Shown here piece after piece: positions 24,895 to 35,463 of a stretch of 64,000 nucleotides of DNA; within the stretch, counting starts at the first letter, position 1; the number at the start of each line of letters is the position of its first letter. The position numbers and the translations under genes were made by a program. Under the pieces are notes generated by a model that saw nothing but the letters and a program-made list of their open reading frames with translations, did not search any database and had not been told where the DNA came from. The stretch covers positions 4,588,001 to 4,652,000 of the forward strand of contig CP085831.1 of the NCBI GenBank assembly GCA_020809705.1. The letters are read 5' to 3'. Source of the DNA: Calonectria ilicicola. Taxonomy: Eukaryota > Ascomycota > Sordariomycetes > Hypocreales > Nectriaceae.

Positions 24895-25458
24895 ATGTCC
24901 CAAGTACAAGAGCTCAAGCCTATTGAAATAGGAGTAGTAAGTTGATTTTTTTCTCGAGTTTCCAGGATGAATCTAAGTCATGAAATTTAGGGATGTGTCA
25001 TGCGCGCCTTTGTGGATCATAGCAAACCTGCAGGTTCTCTTGGGCAATGTTGGACCGAAGTCTCGTATGATGGAGAGCCAGGCTCAGAGGTTCTCGCAAT
25101 TCCTAACCATTGGCATAAATATCACGATGAGAAGATGACTGTTCTTGAAGGCGAGGTGGACTTCACACTCGATGGTGTCACAACGCGACTACGGCCAGGT
25201 GATGAACCACTAGATATTCCGAGAGGCCATCCTCACAGTATTCAGTACGTTGCGGGCATCAAATCCACTATTAGGGAGGAAACAAACCCCAGTGGTGATT
25301 TCAAGGAATGGTTTTTTCGCGATTTTTTCGCGACTGGATTCCCGCCCTCTTTCCTCTACACGATGCGTGTATTTTTTGATGGCGATTGCTATCCCGCTCT
25401 ACCATTGGGAAGCCGCATTATAGATCAACTAGTACGTGATATTTTGCTATACGAGTGA
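24895..25458 (+). CDS. Cupin-fold protein
   Basis: Exons 24895-24936 and 24991-25458 join in phase 0 over a 54 nt intron (GTAAGT..TTTAG), giving 169 residues beginning MSQVQELKPIEIG. Cupin motif 1 is HWHKYHDEKMTVLEGEVDF (metal-binding His54, His56 and Glu61) and motif 2 is PGDEPLDIPRGHPHSI. This is a single-domain cupin with the histidine and glutamate metal ligands present, so it may bind a metal. Small fungal cupins include oxygenases and isomerases, often in secondary metabolism, but nothing nearby shows such a cluster. Confidence 0.82.
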
Positions 25459-27289
25459 TTTTACTGAAGCTAACCGATGCATAAGTTTCTCACCATTTTT
25501 GGAGGGCTTGCGAAACTAGTGGTTCCAGGAAAACAGGCATTAAACACAATGCAAATGCAGTAAATGATTTAAATAAAAATCTTCTCTTTTTAATGAATTT
25601 TCTTTTAAAAAGACAGTAGTAATACGTATTAGACTTGCATGATAACAGCGTCGTTATTCTTGACTATTGGCTCTATACCTCATTGCAGCTGCAACCGATT
25701 GGGATTCCCTCGCGCATGCGCACCCTTCCAATGTCAGCTGTACTTTGCAGTGGCAATGCTTCAATTGAGCTGACAGTGCATAACTAAATTTTGTTGGGGT
25801 AGTGTTTTAAAAGACTTGGCCGAGTCTGACAACTGTCTCTCAGGATTCTTGGAGGTTACTTCACGGCGAGGTCTCATATTTGACCGCCTCCTGGCCATGG
25901 CATCCTGACGTCTGGAAACACGCCCCTTGGACGGAGTTGTTGCGACCCATGGATAGGCTTGCCATGGTAATTCCCTGGGCCACTTTTTGGTGGTATAGCT
26001 TCTGCTCCGTGGCTGATATGGCCTGACCTGCGGTGGTGAGTGGCCGACTTGTTGATAAGTCGCTTGTTGAAACGAGGCGCCGCTATTTCCATATGAAGCA
26101 GCACGGCACGATTGTTGTTGATGTTACTCTATACGATTGATATGATACCGGTTCCATCGCGGCTCAGCTGGTATTTGGCGCTGAGTCGGATTCAATACTT
26201 GGCGCGGTTATTGCAATTGGGTAGTCGTGACAGAGTTAGAGGCGCGATCATCAGTTGAGCTACCACTCAGCATCGGTGCGGTATTAACCTCGGAGCTATC
26301 TGCGGTGATTACGGATGTAGCGTTTTCACTGGCAGAAGATGTGTAACGGGGGCTCAGACAAAACTGCAGGCGTTTTTGGCTCCTGTTGGATGTGAAAGGG
26401 ACATGGCATTGGGGAGAATGGGCCCTGCACAGGGATGCCACGGTGACAAGCCTCACGGATTTACTGAATTTGCATTGGCTGGCCCAGTCCGTGCATCATT
26501 ATCTTGTGGACCTAGCACTTCGGGATTCAAATCCAGGCCAGTCACAGAGGCGTTGGTACGAGGGACTGGGTTTCTCCCATCAAGTATTTAAACATATTTT
26601 GACATGGCCGCCAATATCGATTCCACGGCATAAATGAATTTTTCGCTTGATTTATCATGATCAATTAGTTATGTGATTATCGGTTTACAATCTAGCATAT
26701 CTGGTATTCTTCAATAGTTTATTCTTGGAGTGGAGGAACATTAATAAGTTTTTGCTAGCTTGCCGCGTTTGTACATGTAATATTTTTGGCTGAAGCTGCC
26801 CCGCCAGGATGGGGTAGTGGTTTCCCGCCCATTGCCATGATTCTCCGACTATTTCCCCATAAGCCACGGACTGGGGACCCTGGAATGAGATTCCACTCTG
26901 TTGGAACTGCCAAGAGCCACCGCAGACTAGCGAAAACCCGGCAGTTGGTATTCGTATCAAATTTCAGAGTAAGCCAGGATCACTATGATCGTATGCGAAA
27001 GAATCGAGTTAATACCTGCAAATCATAAACCCCGTGGTAGTAGTTTTTTTATTATGTGGCCAGAAATGAGAGCATTGGAACGAGATTTGAGCGATGACTT
27101 TAGTCAGTGATTAAAGGCAAAAATATGACATAGGCTTTTTCCTGGTGATTATTCGTTTCAAGAGGTACCCATTAGCAAGCTAATACATTACTTCTTGATG
27201 AAAGTGCTATCACAATGAAGAAAGGCAGTCCCGTTCAGCTCACTGAATAATGGTTTCATGGTTTCAAAATATTTCCAATGGGCCAGGTG
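25459..27289. other. Long intergenic region without recognised genes
   Basis: About 1.8 kb. Open frames at 25874-26104, 26376-26637 and 26685-27028 overlap on opposite strands and show no domain or splice-consistent extension. 26640-26760 and 27030-27130 are AT-rich. Degraded transposon sequence is possible but not supported by any recognisable motif. Confidence 0.35.
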
Positions 27290-27658
27290 TCAAAATGATC
27301 CTGTTCGACAGCCCAACTTAACACCATTCACACTTATTACGCTACCCTGATCCAGAGCCCGTAAGATCCCACGAGTGATATGGAGCCCGACAAGGAAGTG
27401 ACCAACGCACAGAAAGACCAAGGAAATAAACACATAAGACCTGATGGTGGGCCTAGTCCCTTGGCCAGGGATGTCGGTAATATGGTAAATTGATCTGAAA
27501 ATTCCTTCAAAACCATTTATATGATCGAAAATTGCGCTAATATGCTCCAGATCTGCAACGAATCCAATAGTGACTTGTATTATGGGAGTGAGGGGAACAT
27601 TTTGTAATAGCTGAGGTATTTCCCCTGCCAAATACGTCATAGAATCAGCCGCTCTCAT
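27290..27658 (-). CDS. Small hypothetical membrane protein
   Basis: An open frame of 122 residues from an ATG (MRAADSMTYLAGEIPQLL). It has an amphipathic N-terminal half and one convincing membrane helix near the C-terminus (YVFISLVFLCVGHFLVGL). There is no signal peptide and I recognise no family. It has no supporting splice structure, so it may be chance. It lies about 700 bases upstream of the repeat-precursor gene and on the opposite strand. Confidence 0.3.
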   Translation of the reverse strand: MRAADSMTYLAGEIPQLLQNVPLTPIIQVTIGFVADLEHISAIFDHINGFEGIFRSIYHITDIPGQGTRPTIRSYVFISLVFLCVGHFLVGLHITRGILRALDQGSVISVNGVKLGCRTGSF

Positions 27659-28377
27659 TTTATTTTGATACGAGAGGTCTTGCGCTCATCTCTGACATTA
27701 CCACCACGACCAGGACGGTGATCGGCAGTTTTGAGGGGATAGCCCATTGTTATTAGTTGTCCCAAAAAGAGATCAATTTTAGAGCCCAGGCAAGGCCAGG
27801 TATGGTGTAAGTTATCGGGTTAAACGTGACTGACTGTTTCAAATTTAGTCGGCGGGCGACTGAGTTCCGCAACGCTAACGTGTATTGGAGTAAGTTTTCG
27901 CCTGGTTATAATGAGGGGCGTGGATCCTTGCGGAGCATTTTCGTATTCAGTTACTGCCAAGCCCAAGACACTTGGACCACAGCACTCCATGGTTACATTC
28001 AAATTGGTGAAGCCTGTGCAGTCTATTAACTAATGAAGCCAATCAGCATGTGCTCTTTACGAGAATACGGAGCTTACGATCAGCGCGACTCTCGAGGTTG
28101 ATGTTGAATCACATCACATAAGCCGAGATTTACTTTCTATTTTATACTATAGTTCGTATATGTCAACGTAATGGTGTTGTACAGCGCTGGATTGGATGCA
28201 ACATATTTGGTAAGAAGGTATTTGGATAGCTCATGATGATATAAATAAGTGCCTTATTTCTTGTTTCAGTTTTGTTCGAACCATCACTCTTCATCTTATC
28301 CTTCTTCAGTCTCTCTTTAACCATATTCTTCTCTTAAAACAATAACCTGTCTTACTTCTTCATTCAACCAAACGAAA
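27659..28377. other. Upstream region of the repeat-precursor gene
   Basis: About 700 bases with no gene. The last 140 bases hold a TATA-like element and a pyrimidine-rich leader (CTTCTTCA.. around 28300-28365), as expected for a well-expressed fungal gene. Confidence 0.45.
28240..28247 (+). promoter_or_regulatory. Likely TATA box of the repeat-precursor gene
   Basis: TATAAATA lies 130 bases upstream of the ATG at 28378, with a CT-rich leader between. The position fits a core promoter with a short 5' UTR. This is inference from sequence alone. Confidence 0.4.
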
Positions 28378-28818
28378 ATGAAAGGTCTCGCGATCCTCAT
28401 TCTTGCCGCCACAGGCGTTTTGGGAGCTGCCATTCCTCCCAACCTCAATGATCTCAATGTTATTAGACCCGGTATTGGAATGCCAGGAATCGAAGCATGG
28501 ATCAAAAACAACAAAGGCAACCAGAAACGCGAGGCCAATCCCGACATTCCGTTTAGGGATACCATGATTGTGGCCAAACCTGGTGTAGGATTCGGGCTTG
28601 AAGAGTGGATTAAAAACAACAAAGGCAACCAGAAGCGCGAAGCTACTCCCGATGACCCGTTTACTATGACCGGCGATCCGCTTCAGGGAATCAAAGCTTG
28701 GATTAAAAACAACAAAGGCAACCAGAAGCGCGAAGCTACTCCCGATGACCCGTTTACTATGACCGGCGATCCGCTTCAGGGAATCAAAGCTTGGATTAAA
28801 AACAACAAAGGCAACTAG
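28378..28818 (+). CDS. Secreted Kex2-processed repeat precursor (KEP / RiPP-like), truncated
   Basis: 146 residues. It has a signal peptide of about 17 residues (MKGLAILILAATGVLGA) and then units that end in WIKNNKGNQ followed by Lys-Arg. KR sites are at residues 50-51, 86-87 and 117-118, each followed by Glu-Ala, so Kex2 cleavage followed by Ste13-type trimming (as in alpha-factor) is expected. Units three and four are a 93 bp tandem repeat, 28633-28725 and 28726-28818. The two copies are identical except for the last codon, CAG in the first and TAG in the second. Beyond the stop, the frame continues with another KREANP-type unit to about 28890, so the array was once longer. The N-terminal units are more diverged. 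Fungal KEPs yield pheromones, cyclic RiPPs and surface peptides; which applies here is unknown. No DUF3328 (UstY-like) oxidase is seen nearby. Confidence 0.85.
   Translation: MKGLAILILAATGVLGAAIPPNLNDLNVIRPGIGMPGIEAWIKNNKGNQKREANPDIPFRDTMIVAKPGVGFGLEEWIKNNKGNQKREATPDDPFTMTGDPLQGIKAWIKNNKGNQKREATPDDPFTMTGDPLQGIKAWIKNNKGN
28633..28818 (+). repeat. Two-copy 93 bp tandem repeat inside the precursor gene
   Basis: Direct comparison of 28633-28725 and 28726-28818 shows 92 of 93 bases identical. The single difference is C to T at 28816, which makes the stop codon. The perfect identity points to recent duplication or gene conversion. Confidence 0.95.
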
Positions 28819-29058
28819 AAGCGCGAGGCCAATCCCGACATTCCATTTAGGGAGACTGTGGTGACTGCCAAACTGGGTGTAGGATTCGGTCTTGAATGTC
28901 ATTACAGAATAAAGACCGCCATCTTAATCCTTCCATCGACTTTAAGGTGAAGACCCAGCATCACTCCTAATTCATCATCCACCATGGTTGATTTTGGTCA
29001 ACTAGGCTGAGGGCGGATTTACCAACTTTCCTTTTTATTATAGCTAGTTATTCTAGTT
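28819..29058. other. Former 3' part of the precursor gene and its 3' flank
   Basis: The reading frame of the precursor stays open after the TAG, with a recognisable extra repeat unit starting KREANPDIPF, until the early 28900s. The remainder is non-coding. Confidence 0.5.
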
Positions 29059-29285
29059 TTATTTCTCCACAATTATAAACATATTTTTACATATATATCT
29101 GAAGATTATAAAGTGTAATTGACCATTGTAAGAACTTAGTTCCTTTGTGCGCTTGTCTGTTGCGATGCATAGCAGAAACCCGTCCCTCGAGCCTGAAGAT
29201 ACTAGATTTGTGCCAGGAAGAAACGCAATTGACGTTACAATGTCTCCATGGCCTTTCATTTTGGCAATCCACTCTTCATTGCTGC
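29059..29285 (-). pseudogene. WD40-repeat relic
   Basis: On the minus strand, about 29282-29150 reads EWIAKMKGHGDIVTSIAFLP and then LVSSGSRDGF, a typical GH..V.SIAF..G..L.SGS.D WD40 blade. Only about one blade remains, with no start codon context and no flanking blades. It resembles blades from NACHT-WD40 proteins, so it is probably a fragment of a lost receptor gene. Confidence 0.55.
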
Positions 29286-29780
29286 CTCTTTAGGCTAGAG
29301 TGACAATAGGTAGCGGTCTTGTGCGCGTTTTAAATTATCAGAGATTCAATACATGCCATTGTCGCTCAAAGTTCTCCGAATAATTTCAGGTCTGCTCAGA
29401 TCGTGGCAAACATATGACATGGCGCCACTAGAGGACAGCCAATACACAGTGGGGTGCGTTTAAAACTCGGGAGCCCTGTTGCACACGCACGCATACGCAC
29501 ACGGATGTCACATCAATGGGCGGATTGTGGGCTTTTGTGATTATGAATGCTAAATTTAAGAAGCTACTTATTCATTTCCTTCGCCTTTGGGGAAGGTCTA
29601 AGTGAGCATTGAAAAACGTCAGCCCATGGGTTTGTGCTACCTTGAGACAACATTGCAGGATTAATCATCCAATATTTATCTTCTTTTGGTTTATCACTGC
29701 ATTCTATTTCAAGTCATTTAGGATCTCACTATTTACTGCTTCCTACATACGTTTAACAATTCGTGATTGAAGAGCATCGC
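29286..29780. other. Intergenic region
   Basis: About 500 bases with no recognised feature. A short CA-rich stretch lies at about 29479-29503 (ACACGCACGCATACGCACAC). Confidence 0.35.
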
Positions 29781-32364
29781 TCAAGTGTCTCTCCCCAGTC
29801 TCCGTCGCCGATCTTCCCAAGCTTCCATCACTCTGTCCCGAGGCGTCTTTGCAAGCCAGCGACTGCCCCCGAACAGCCAATACCAAAAGTTCACTGGGTC
29901 ATTTTGATAGTTATTCCCTATGTTTCCATCTCCTCTCCCAGTTGCCGTTCGATGCTTCGTCTCGTTAGTCGATGTTCGTAGAAAATGACGAATCTTGAAG
30001 TGATAAACTTACCCGCTTGTCTATCCGTAAGATGTACCTGATCCTCCATCGTCGGCCGTATCGGTTAGTTTGGTTTGAATCTTCATCAAAGCGATTCAGC
30101 TTCCGCACCTCAGCCCGAACACTTGCAATTTGGAGAAGAGTAGCGTTTGGATTGCCCCATGGGCCCTTCTCGTCAGTAAATGAGGGCTGGGATAGATCAG
30201 AGTGATAGAACCGTGTAGCGCCACCAAAAAAAGCAAAGTAATAAATAGCTCCAAAGCCAATGATTGTAAAAATACAGACGGGAAAGCCATATCCGGAAAA
30301 TCCTCCAGATGTGCCGTCTGTGGCAATAGATGAAAGTGGGGTGAAGATCAGAATAGCAAAATTGAGGATACAATAGACGATGAGAAATGGGATAATAATC
30401 CAGTACATGAAGCCACTCTGCGAAAGACGGAAGATGTCTTCTATGATTGGGATCTGTAATTCTTCCTCCCGATTAGGAAGAAGATAAAACAGAGCCGCGA
30501 GGAGCACTTGAAGATATGATGAGCATCAGATGATCTCACAAACAGACACCAAATTTGTGACTTACTGAATACTAGGGCGTATGCGTAGGTTTGAAGATAC
30601 CCGGGGATACTGATAGACTCCAGCGTGTTTGGAATGGCTGACACGGCAGCAATTACAACTACAGTCATTATCCAATGTAATAGCAATCCACCTTGAGGGG
30701 ATGTCACAACGGGGTCTCCATATTGGTTTTTCTTAATCACTCGTTCATTCTTCCATAAATGCGACCATGGCAAAATCTGAGCTTGTCCAATAGATTGCTT
30801 CACTGCATGCGGGTTAGTTATATTGCAGCTGATATCAATTGGTATTGCACCAACCTCTTGAGAATGTGTACACGATAGAATTGATACTTCCCAGAGCCGA
30901 TATGGCGGATAATACTGCCCAGGCGGCTCGAGCCCCTGGTGTGTCATCAGAAAACTGTGCCCATTAGTTAGCAGCTCAGGCATTAGTTTGATGTGACTCG
31001 CAAACCTGAGGTGGAAAAAACAAGGTTGACCCTGAATTCTGGAACTCTTCCAGTCTACTTGGTGGCGTGGCGTCAAGCTTGAAATATTAGAAACCAAACA
31101 TTTGTGCAGATTTGCAAGACTAAAAACCTACAAATACTGAGACCACAGACAGATAAAGGAGTCCAACGCAGAGGACAGCCCAGATGAAGCCTCTGCGGAG
31201 CACTTTTTGATTGTTTCTAGGAATCTCACTTGCAACCTTTTATGCCGGATTAATGCTATAAGAACAAATAAACATGCGTACGGATTTCTTACAAATGTTG
31301 CATTTTCCCAGCCTTCAAAGCTGAACAAGACAGCAAGTAGCGCCTTGGCCCAGTCATGCCATGTTCTTTCTTTGGCATCATCGCCGAGTCTCTGTGTCCA
31401 TTCATACCACTCACCTGCGGACCTTTCGCGATGTATTGCGGAATGCGCACCAAATCCTATGAGAACGATGACGGAGACAATTTTCACAGTCGCCCATAGC
31501 ATGTTCAACCAACGCCCTGCCCTCGGAGAAGCCCACTGGATCATGCAAAGTATACTGAGAGTCACAATGCCAATGAAGCGTATAAGGTCAGCATTTAGAA
31601 AGCCGTTTTCACTCCTCTCCTCGGCCCCCCCTCATTGTGAACCGCAAGAAGTATCATTCGACCGAACTGCATGGAATTCGTAGCAGAGTTGAATATGAAG
31701 ACAAAGAGTATCGAATAGATGACGTATGACAGGAGTCCATCTCCGCAAAATTTGGATAAGGTTCGCCCGCATCTTTTGATCCGCGATCTTTCGTTCGCAT
31801 TATCTTGGTTATCGGTTGGATTCGAGTGGGTATGGGCGGTGATTTCGTCGAGCTAATTAACGTTAGTCTAGCTAAAAGAGATAGATTGATGTCATGTCAC
31901 CTACATACACTAGCTCTCCGCCGGTATATGGGAATGCGGCAGCGTAGTCAAGATACAGAGCCATGCTGCAATTGTTTAGTTAGCGTGACATATGGTGCAA
32001 GGGCCACGGGATCCTGCGCATTGTCGATAATGACTTGCCTTGCAATCGCGTATGCGAAGCCAATACCCCAAAGTCCAAGCGTGATGGATTTGTTACCGGT
32101 AGCCAGATATGTTATTGCCGGGCTGTTATAAATCCCAGTCCCAATCATTTGGTTAACAATGAGAGAGAACACATCGAATGTGCCTAATTCATCCCCCTCA
32201 GCTTGGATTGCAACCCCATGTTCCGTTAACACGTCATCGTCGTAGAGGGCGTCCGTGTTGGTTGTTCGTAAGTCTTCATGTCCGTTTTCAGGGACCTGCG
32301 ACTGTCTCCTTGAAATAATCGAGCCATTTGTGCGTCGCGTTTGGAGTGGGATAGGTTGCTGCAT
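29781..32364 (-). CDS. Mup1/LAT-like amino acid permease with a homopolymer frameshift
   Basis: Nine exons can be joined: 32364-32039, 31965-31905, 31852-31293, 31236-31132, 31077-31006, 30954-30855, 30802-30566, 30506-30013 and 29960-29781, about 711 residues. The first helix motif is FSLIVNQMIGTGIYNSPAIT. Conserved blocks are SFEGWENATF, SINSIVYTFSR and IGQAQILPWSHLWKN, as in high-affinity methionine permeases. The first intron uses a GC donor (AG|GCAAGT..GCAG). Exon 3 is 560 nt, one base short of phase. The G7 run at 31631-31625 (minus strand) would restore the frame with one more G, so the gene either carries a real deletion or an assembly error. The last exon is less certain; translation could also end at 29965. 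Confidence 0.8.
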
Positions 32365-33561
32365 GGTTCGGTGTACCACTGAGATCCAGTGGAAGAGAAC
32401 AATCCCATAGTTTTGAAGGCCTCGCACAATAGATAAAACAATGAGTAACTTGAAAGCTGTATATATCTAGGCCGAGAATATGGACGTCCTCGATAGAAAT
32501 GCGGGATTTGCCTTACGACCACACAGTTGTGTAACAAAAACATACTAGCGTAAGCCAATCACCCACCCCTCTCCTGAAAACGCGTTCTTGTTGACAATCA
32601 CATTGTTCAAGCCGGTCATATCTTAGCCTTGTACGGAGTACTGAGGTGACACGGGACGAGCTGCGCGTATCGCGAGCATCTGAGTGGTCCAATTGCTGCG
32701 GGTTCTTCTTGGCCAGGGGCTGGGTTCAGTTGTGGCGGGCTAGTTAGTGTGACGCCATCTGCAGGAGCAGCCACAGCACATATCGTATTCGTTCTGGCCC
32801 GGTTGCCTGCTGGCGAACTATTAGGCATCAAAAAGGCAACCGATGCATCATCTCGGGAGCCTAGACACAGTCGTCCCATCTCATCCAAAACCGTTCCTCG
32901 CTGTCAATTTGAGGCATCGGCTACAAGCACAGATCAGCTGTAGAAGACAATTCAATAAAGTTCAACCAGATCTGTTAAGATAAAATCACCGTTCAGATTC
33001 GTCGTGAATCATGGTTATCGAACTTATCGAGTATGTGACCGAGCTTGTGCTCATTCAGCACCTCACAATGATATATGGGCCACAGCGGGACGGGGACACG
33101 GCTGCATGGACTTATAGCGTAAGTGGGAACCGCTGCACAGGTTTTATGGTGATTTTTGTAACAATTACATTTATAGCAAACAGACGACGGCCAAAATCGC
33201 TGGTGGAGTGTCATAGTACCGTACCCAATACCTGAGGTAGGCGGACTTGGCTGAAGGCATATTAGCAGATCTGCTGACATCCAGGCTCAGGCCAACAAGA
33301 TCAAGATGCGAGATGAAAGCGCACCAATCACAAGAACTACGACCTTTTTGGAATGAACCGCACTAGCCGCTCATTGGCCTCTTTCTGATTTGCCCAACCG
33401 CAGCAGTGGCGAAGATGGGTGCGCCCACGCCAAGCCGGGCTGATTGTCTTTGTCATAGTATTTAAATACTGCGCGTTTAATTGAAGAAAATAAGAAATCT
33501 GAAAAACACCTCAAAATTTCTCGATATTTTGTAAAAATCCGTTAATTTTACTGTAACGACC
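32365..33561. other. Divergent intergenic region
   Basis: About 1.2 kb. Open frames at 32616-32943 and 32993-33280 overlap on opposite strands and lack domains. 33450-33550 is AT-rich and precedes the CorA-like gene. Promoters of both flanking genes are expected here. Confidence 0.4.
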
Positions 33562-35398
33562 ATGGAACCTCCTGCCTGTTGGCCTTGTTCAAGCTCCCCA
33601 GATCCAAGCTTCGTTAACGAAATTGCCACCCGGCTTGCAGAGGAATCTCGGGATATCTTCATCGATGATGATCCAATACAGCTTGAAGTAGCACGAACGA
33701 AGGGCGAAGGCGAGTCTCGTTGATTTTCACCTTCAACAAAGTTTTCATTTCGTCAGCTGACCTCATCTTAGATGTTGAGGCTAAGTTATTAACGAACAAC
33801 AAAGACGTTGAAGCGTTTATGGAAAAACACACGAGCGCACCTACAAGGTCCATGGCAAGTCATTTGACTGGAACGACCACATTTTTGTAAGTCCATAATG
33901 TTAAATGAAAAGAGATACATGAATCATGATGTTGCCTATCTGATCATGGCGGGCTAATCCAACACCTAATCTAGTTTGATCAAGCCAGCGCTGAGTTGGA
34001 CTCGATTGCAAATAACACAACCGGCCATGGTCTCAATTTTGTCTGCATTAAGAGTATTTCCACACTTTTATCCACACTTGAGCACCTTTAAACAAAAGAA
34101 CTTTTATAGAGATGAAGGTTACGGGAGGTTTGATCTAACCGAGAGTGTAGACGATGACGGGGGTCTTCTTGGTTTTGGTGAGTTAGTACCAAACGCTCTT
34201 CGACAATGCAGGCACTAATAGTTTAAGCTAGAATGTTCCTACCTCTTGAAATACGTTGAAAGGCGAGACAAGGCACTCATGGAAAAGAACCCGTGGTCGC
34301 TCCGACATACTCTTGTATACCAAAAACACTCGTCAGAAAATAGTCAGAATGAGTACATTCTCGTCAGAGTTTCCGAAACGATGAGCAAGCGGCTAGGTCG
34401 AACGTTGAAACCCGGTAATGATGTGTCAAAGTCCTTCTTGCAAGATTGGACAAGGCTACATTCCCTCTTCATAGAGACTGTCGATGATGGGTTTAGAAGC
34501 TATACCAACTACTTGGACGAGCAAATTTCGGAAATAGTAAGTCTCTCGAAAGAAATATGATCTATATTTGGTTCACCGTTTTGACATTGCTTTAGTTCAA
34601 GCGAGTGATATTGTTGAGCGTGAATCCGAAATCTCTTCATGAATTTGATAGTCCAGAGCAGTCTTCGCGTGATCTGAAAGCTTTGCAGGTGCTTCACGAT
34701 CACTCCTGCCGCTTGGCAAATTCTATAGAAGTTAACATTGTGACAATAAATGCAATGTCGCGTGCAACGAGGAGAATTATGAACCAGAGACCTATATGGA
34801 CAACAGGGCCTTGTCTCGAAAAGTTTTTGGAATGCCTAGAAATATCGATAGAACGGCATCTCTTTAGCGCCAGGAACGTTTCAGTCGTCATAGAAAGGGC
34901 AAAGTCTTTATCTGAACAGGTATTACCCAAGACATGGCTGCAATTTTGCGACTCTACGCTGACATAAAAATAGCTCCGTGATATGATTTCATTGCGCAGC
35001 AGCGAGATTAATCGAGCCAACACAGAAAAGATGACGCAAAACACATCAGCGACGCTCGAACTATCTGAAACCTCAAGCAAAGAGACAAGCGTAGTCAAAA
35101 CGCTCGCAATTCTTGCTTTGATTTTTGCTCCGGCTTCGTTTGCCGCGGTAGGCTCATAGCATTGGTATATTTTGATGACAGCACTTACTGATAATGTTAG
35201 GATATCTTGCAGATGGGCTACGTAGAAATTCAAGACAGCCTATCTCAAGTCACGGCAACCTCGGGGATGAAGTTATTTGCGCTCATAGCAGGGCCGCTAA
35301 TAGGGCTAACCATGGGTATTTACATAATAATGGAGATAATTGTGCACAGGGAAATTGCGAGGAAAGTTTTAAGGCGTCAGAATTTCAGTCCTGTGTAA
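33562..35398 (+). CDS. CorA-like membrane protein
   Basis: Seven exons: 33562-33718, 33772-33886, 33975-34177, 34232-34536, 34596-34919, 34974-35147 and 35201-35398, about 491 residues. The last five joins are phase-perfect with good splice signals; the first donor (GTTGAT) is weak and uncertain. The middle reads ECSYLLKYVERRDKALMEKN followed by PWSLRHTLVYQKHSS, the pattern of fungal CorA-like transporter-domain proteins. A helical arm (LKALQVLHDHSCRLANSIEV) precedes two C-terminal membrane helices (TLAILALIFAPASFAA and MKLFALIAGPLIGLTMGIYI). No GMN selectivity motif of true CorA channels is seen, so ion transport is unproven. It ends 65 bases from the convergent kinase gene. Confidence 0.8.
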
Positions 35399-35463
35399 AT
35401 TTTGTGAAGGCTTAGGATAGTCTGCTTCATAGCCGCTGTCTTCAAGCCTATTTGAATGGCATT

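Noticed and set aside
25874..26637. Possible transposon relic
   Set aside because: No transposase motif, terminal repeats or target-site duplication could be seen.
28360..28902. 180-codon open frame on the minus strand with repeated FALLVAFVVFNP segments
   Set aside because: It is the mirror of the tandem-repeat precursor gene; the repeats come from the plus-strand coding repeats.
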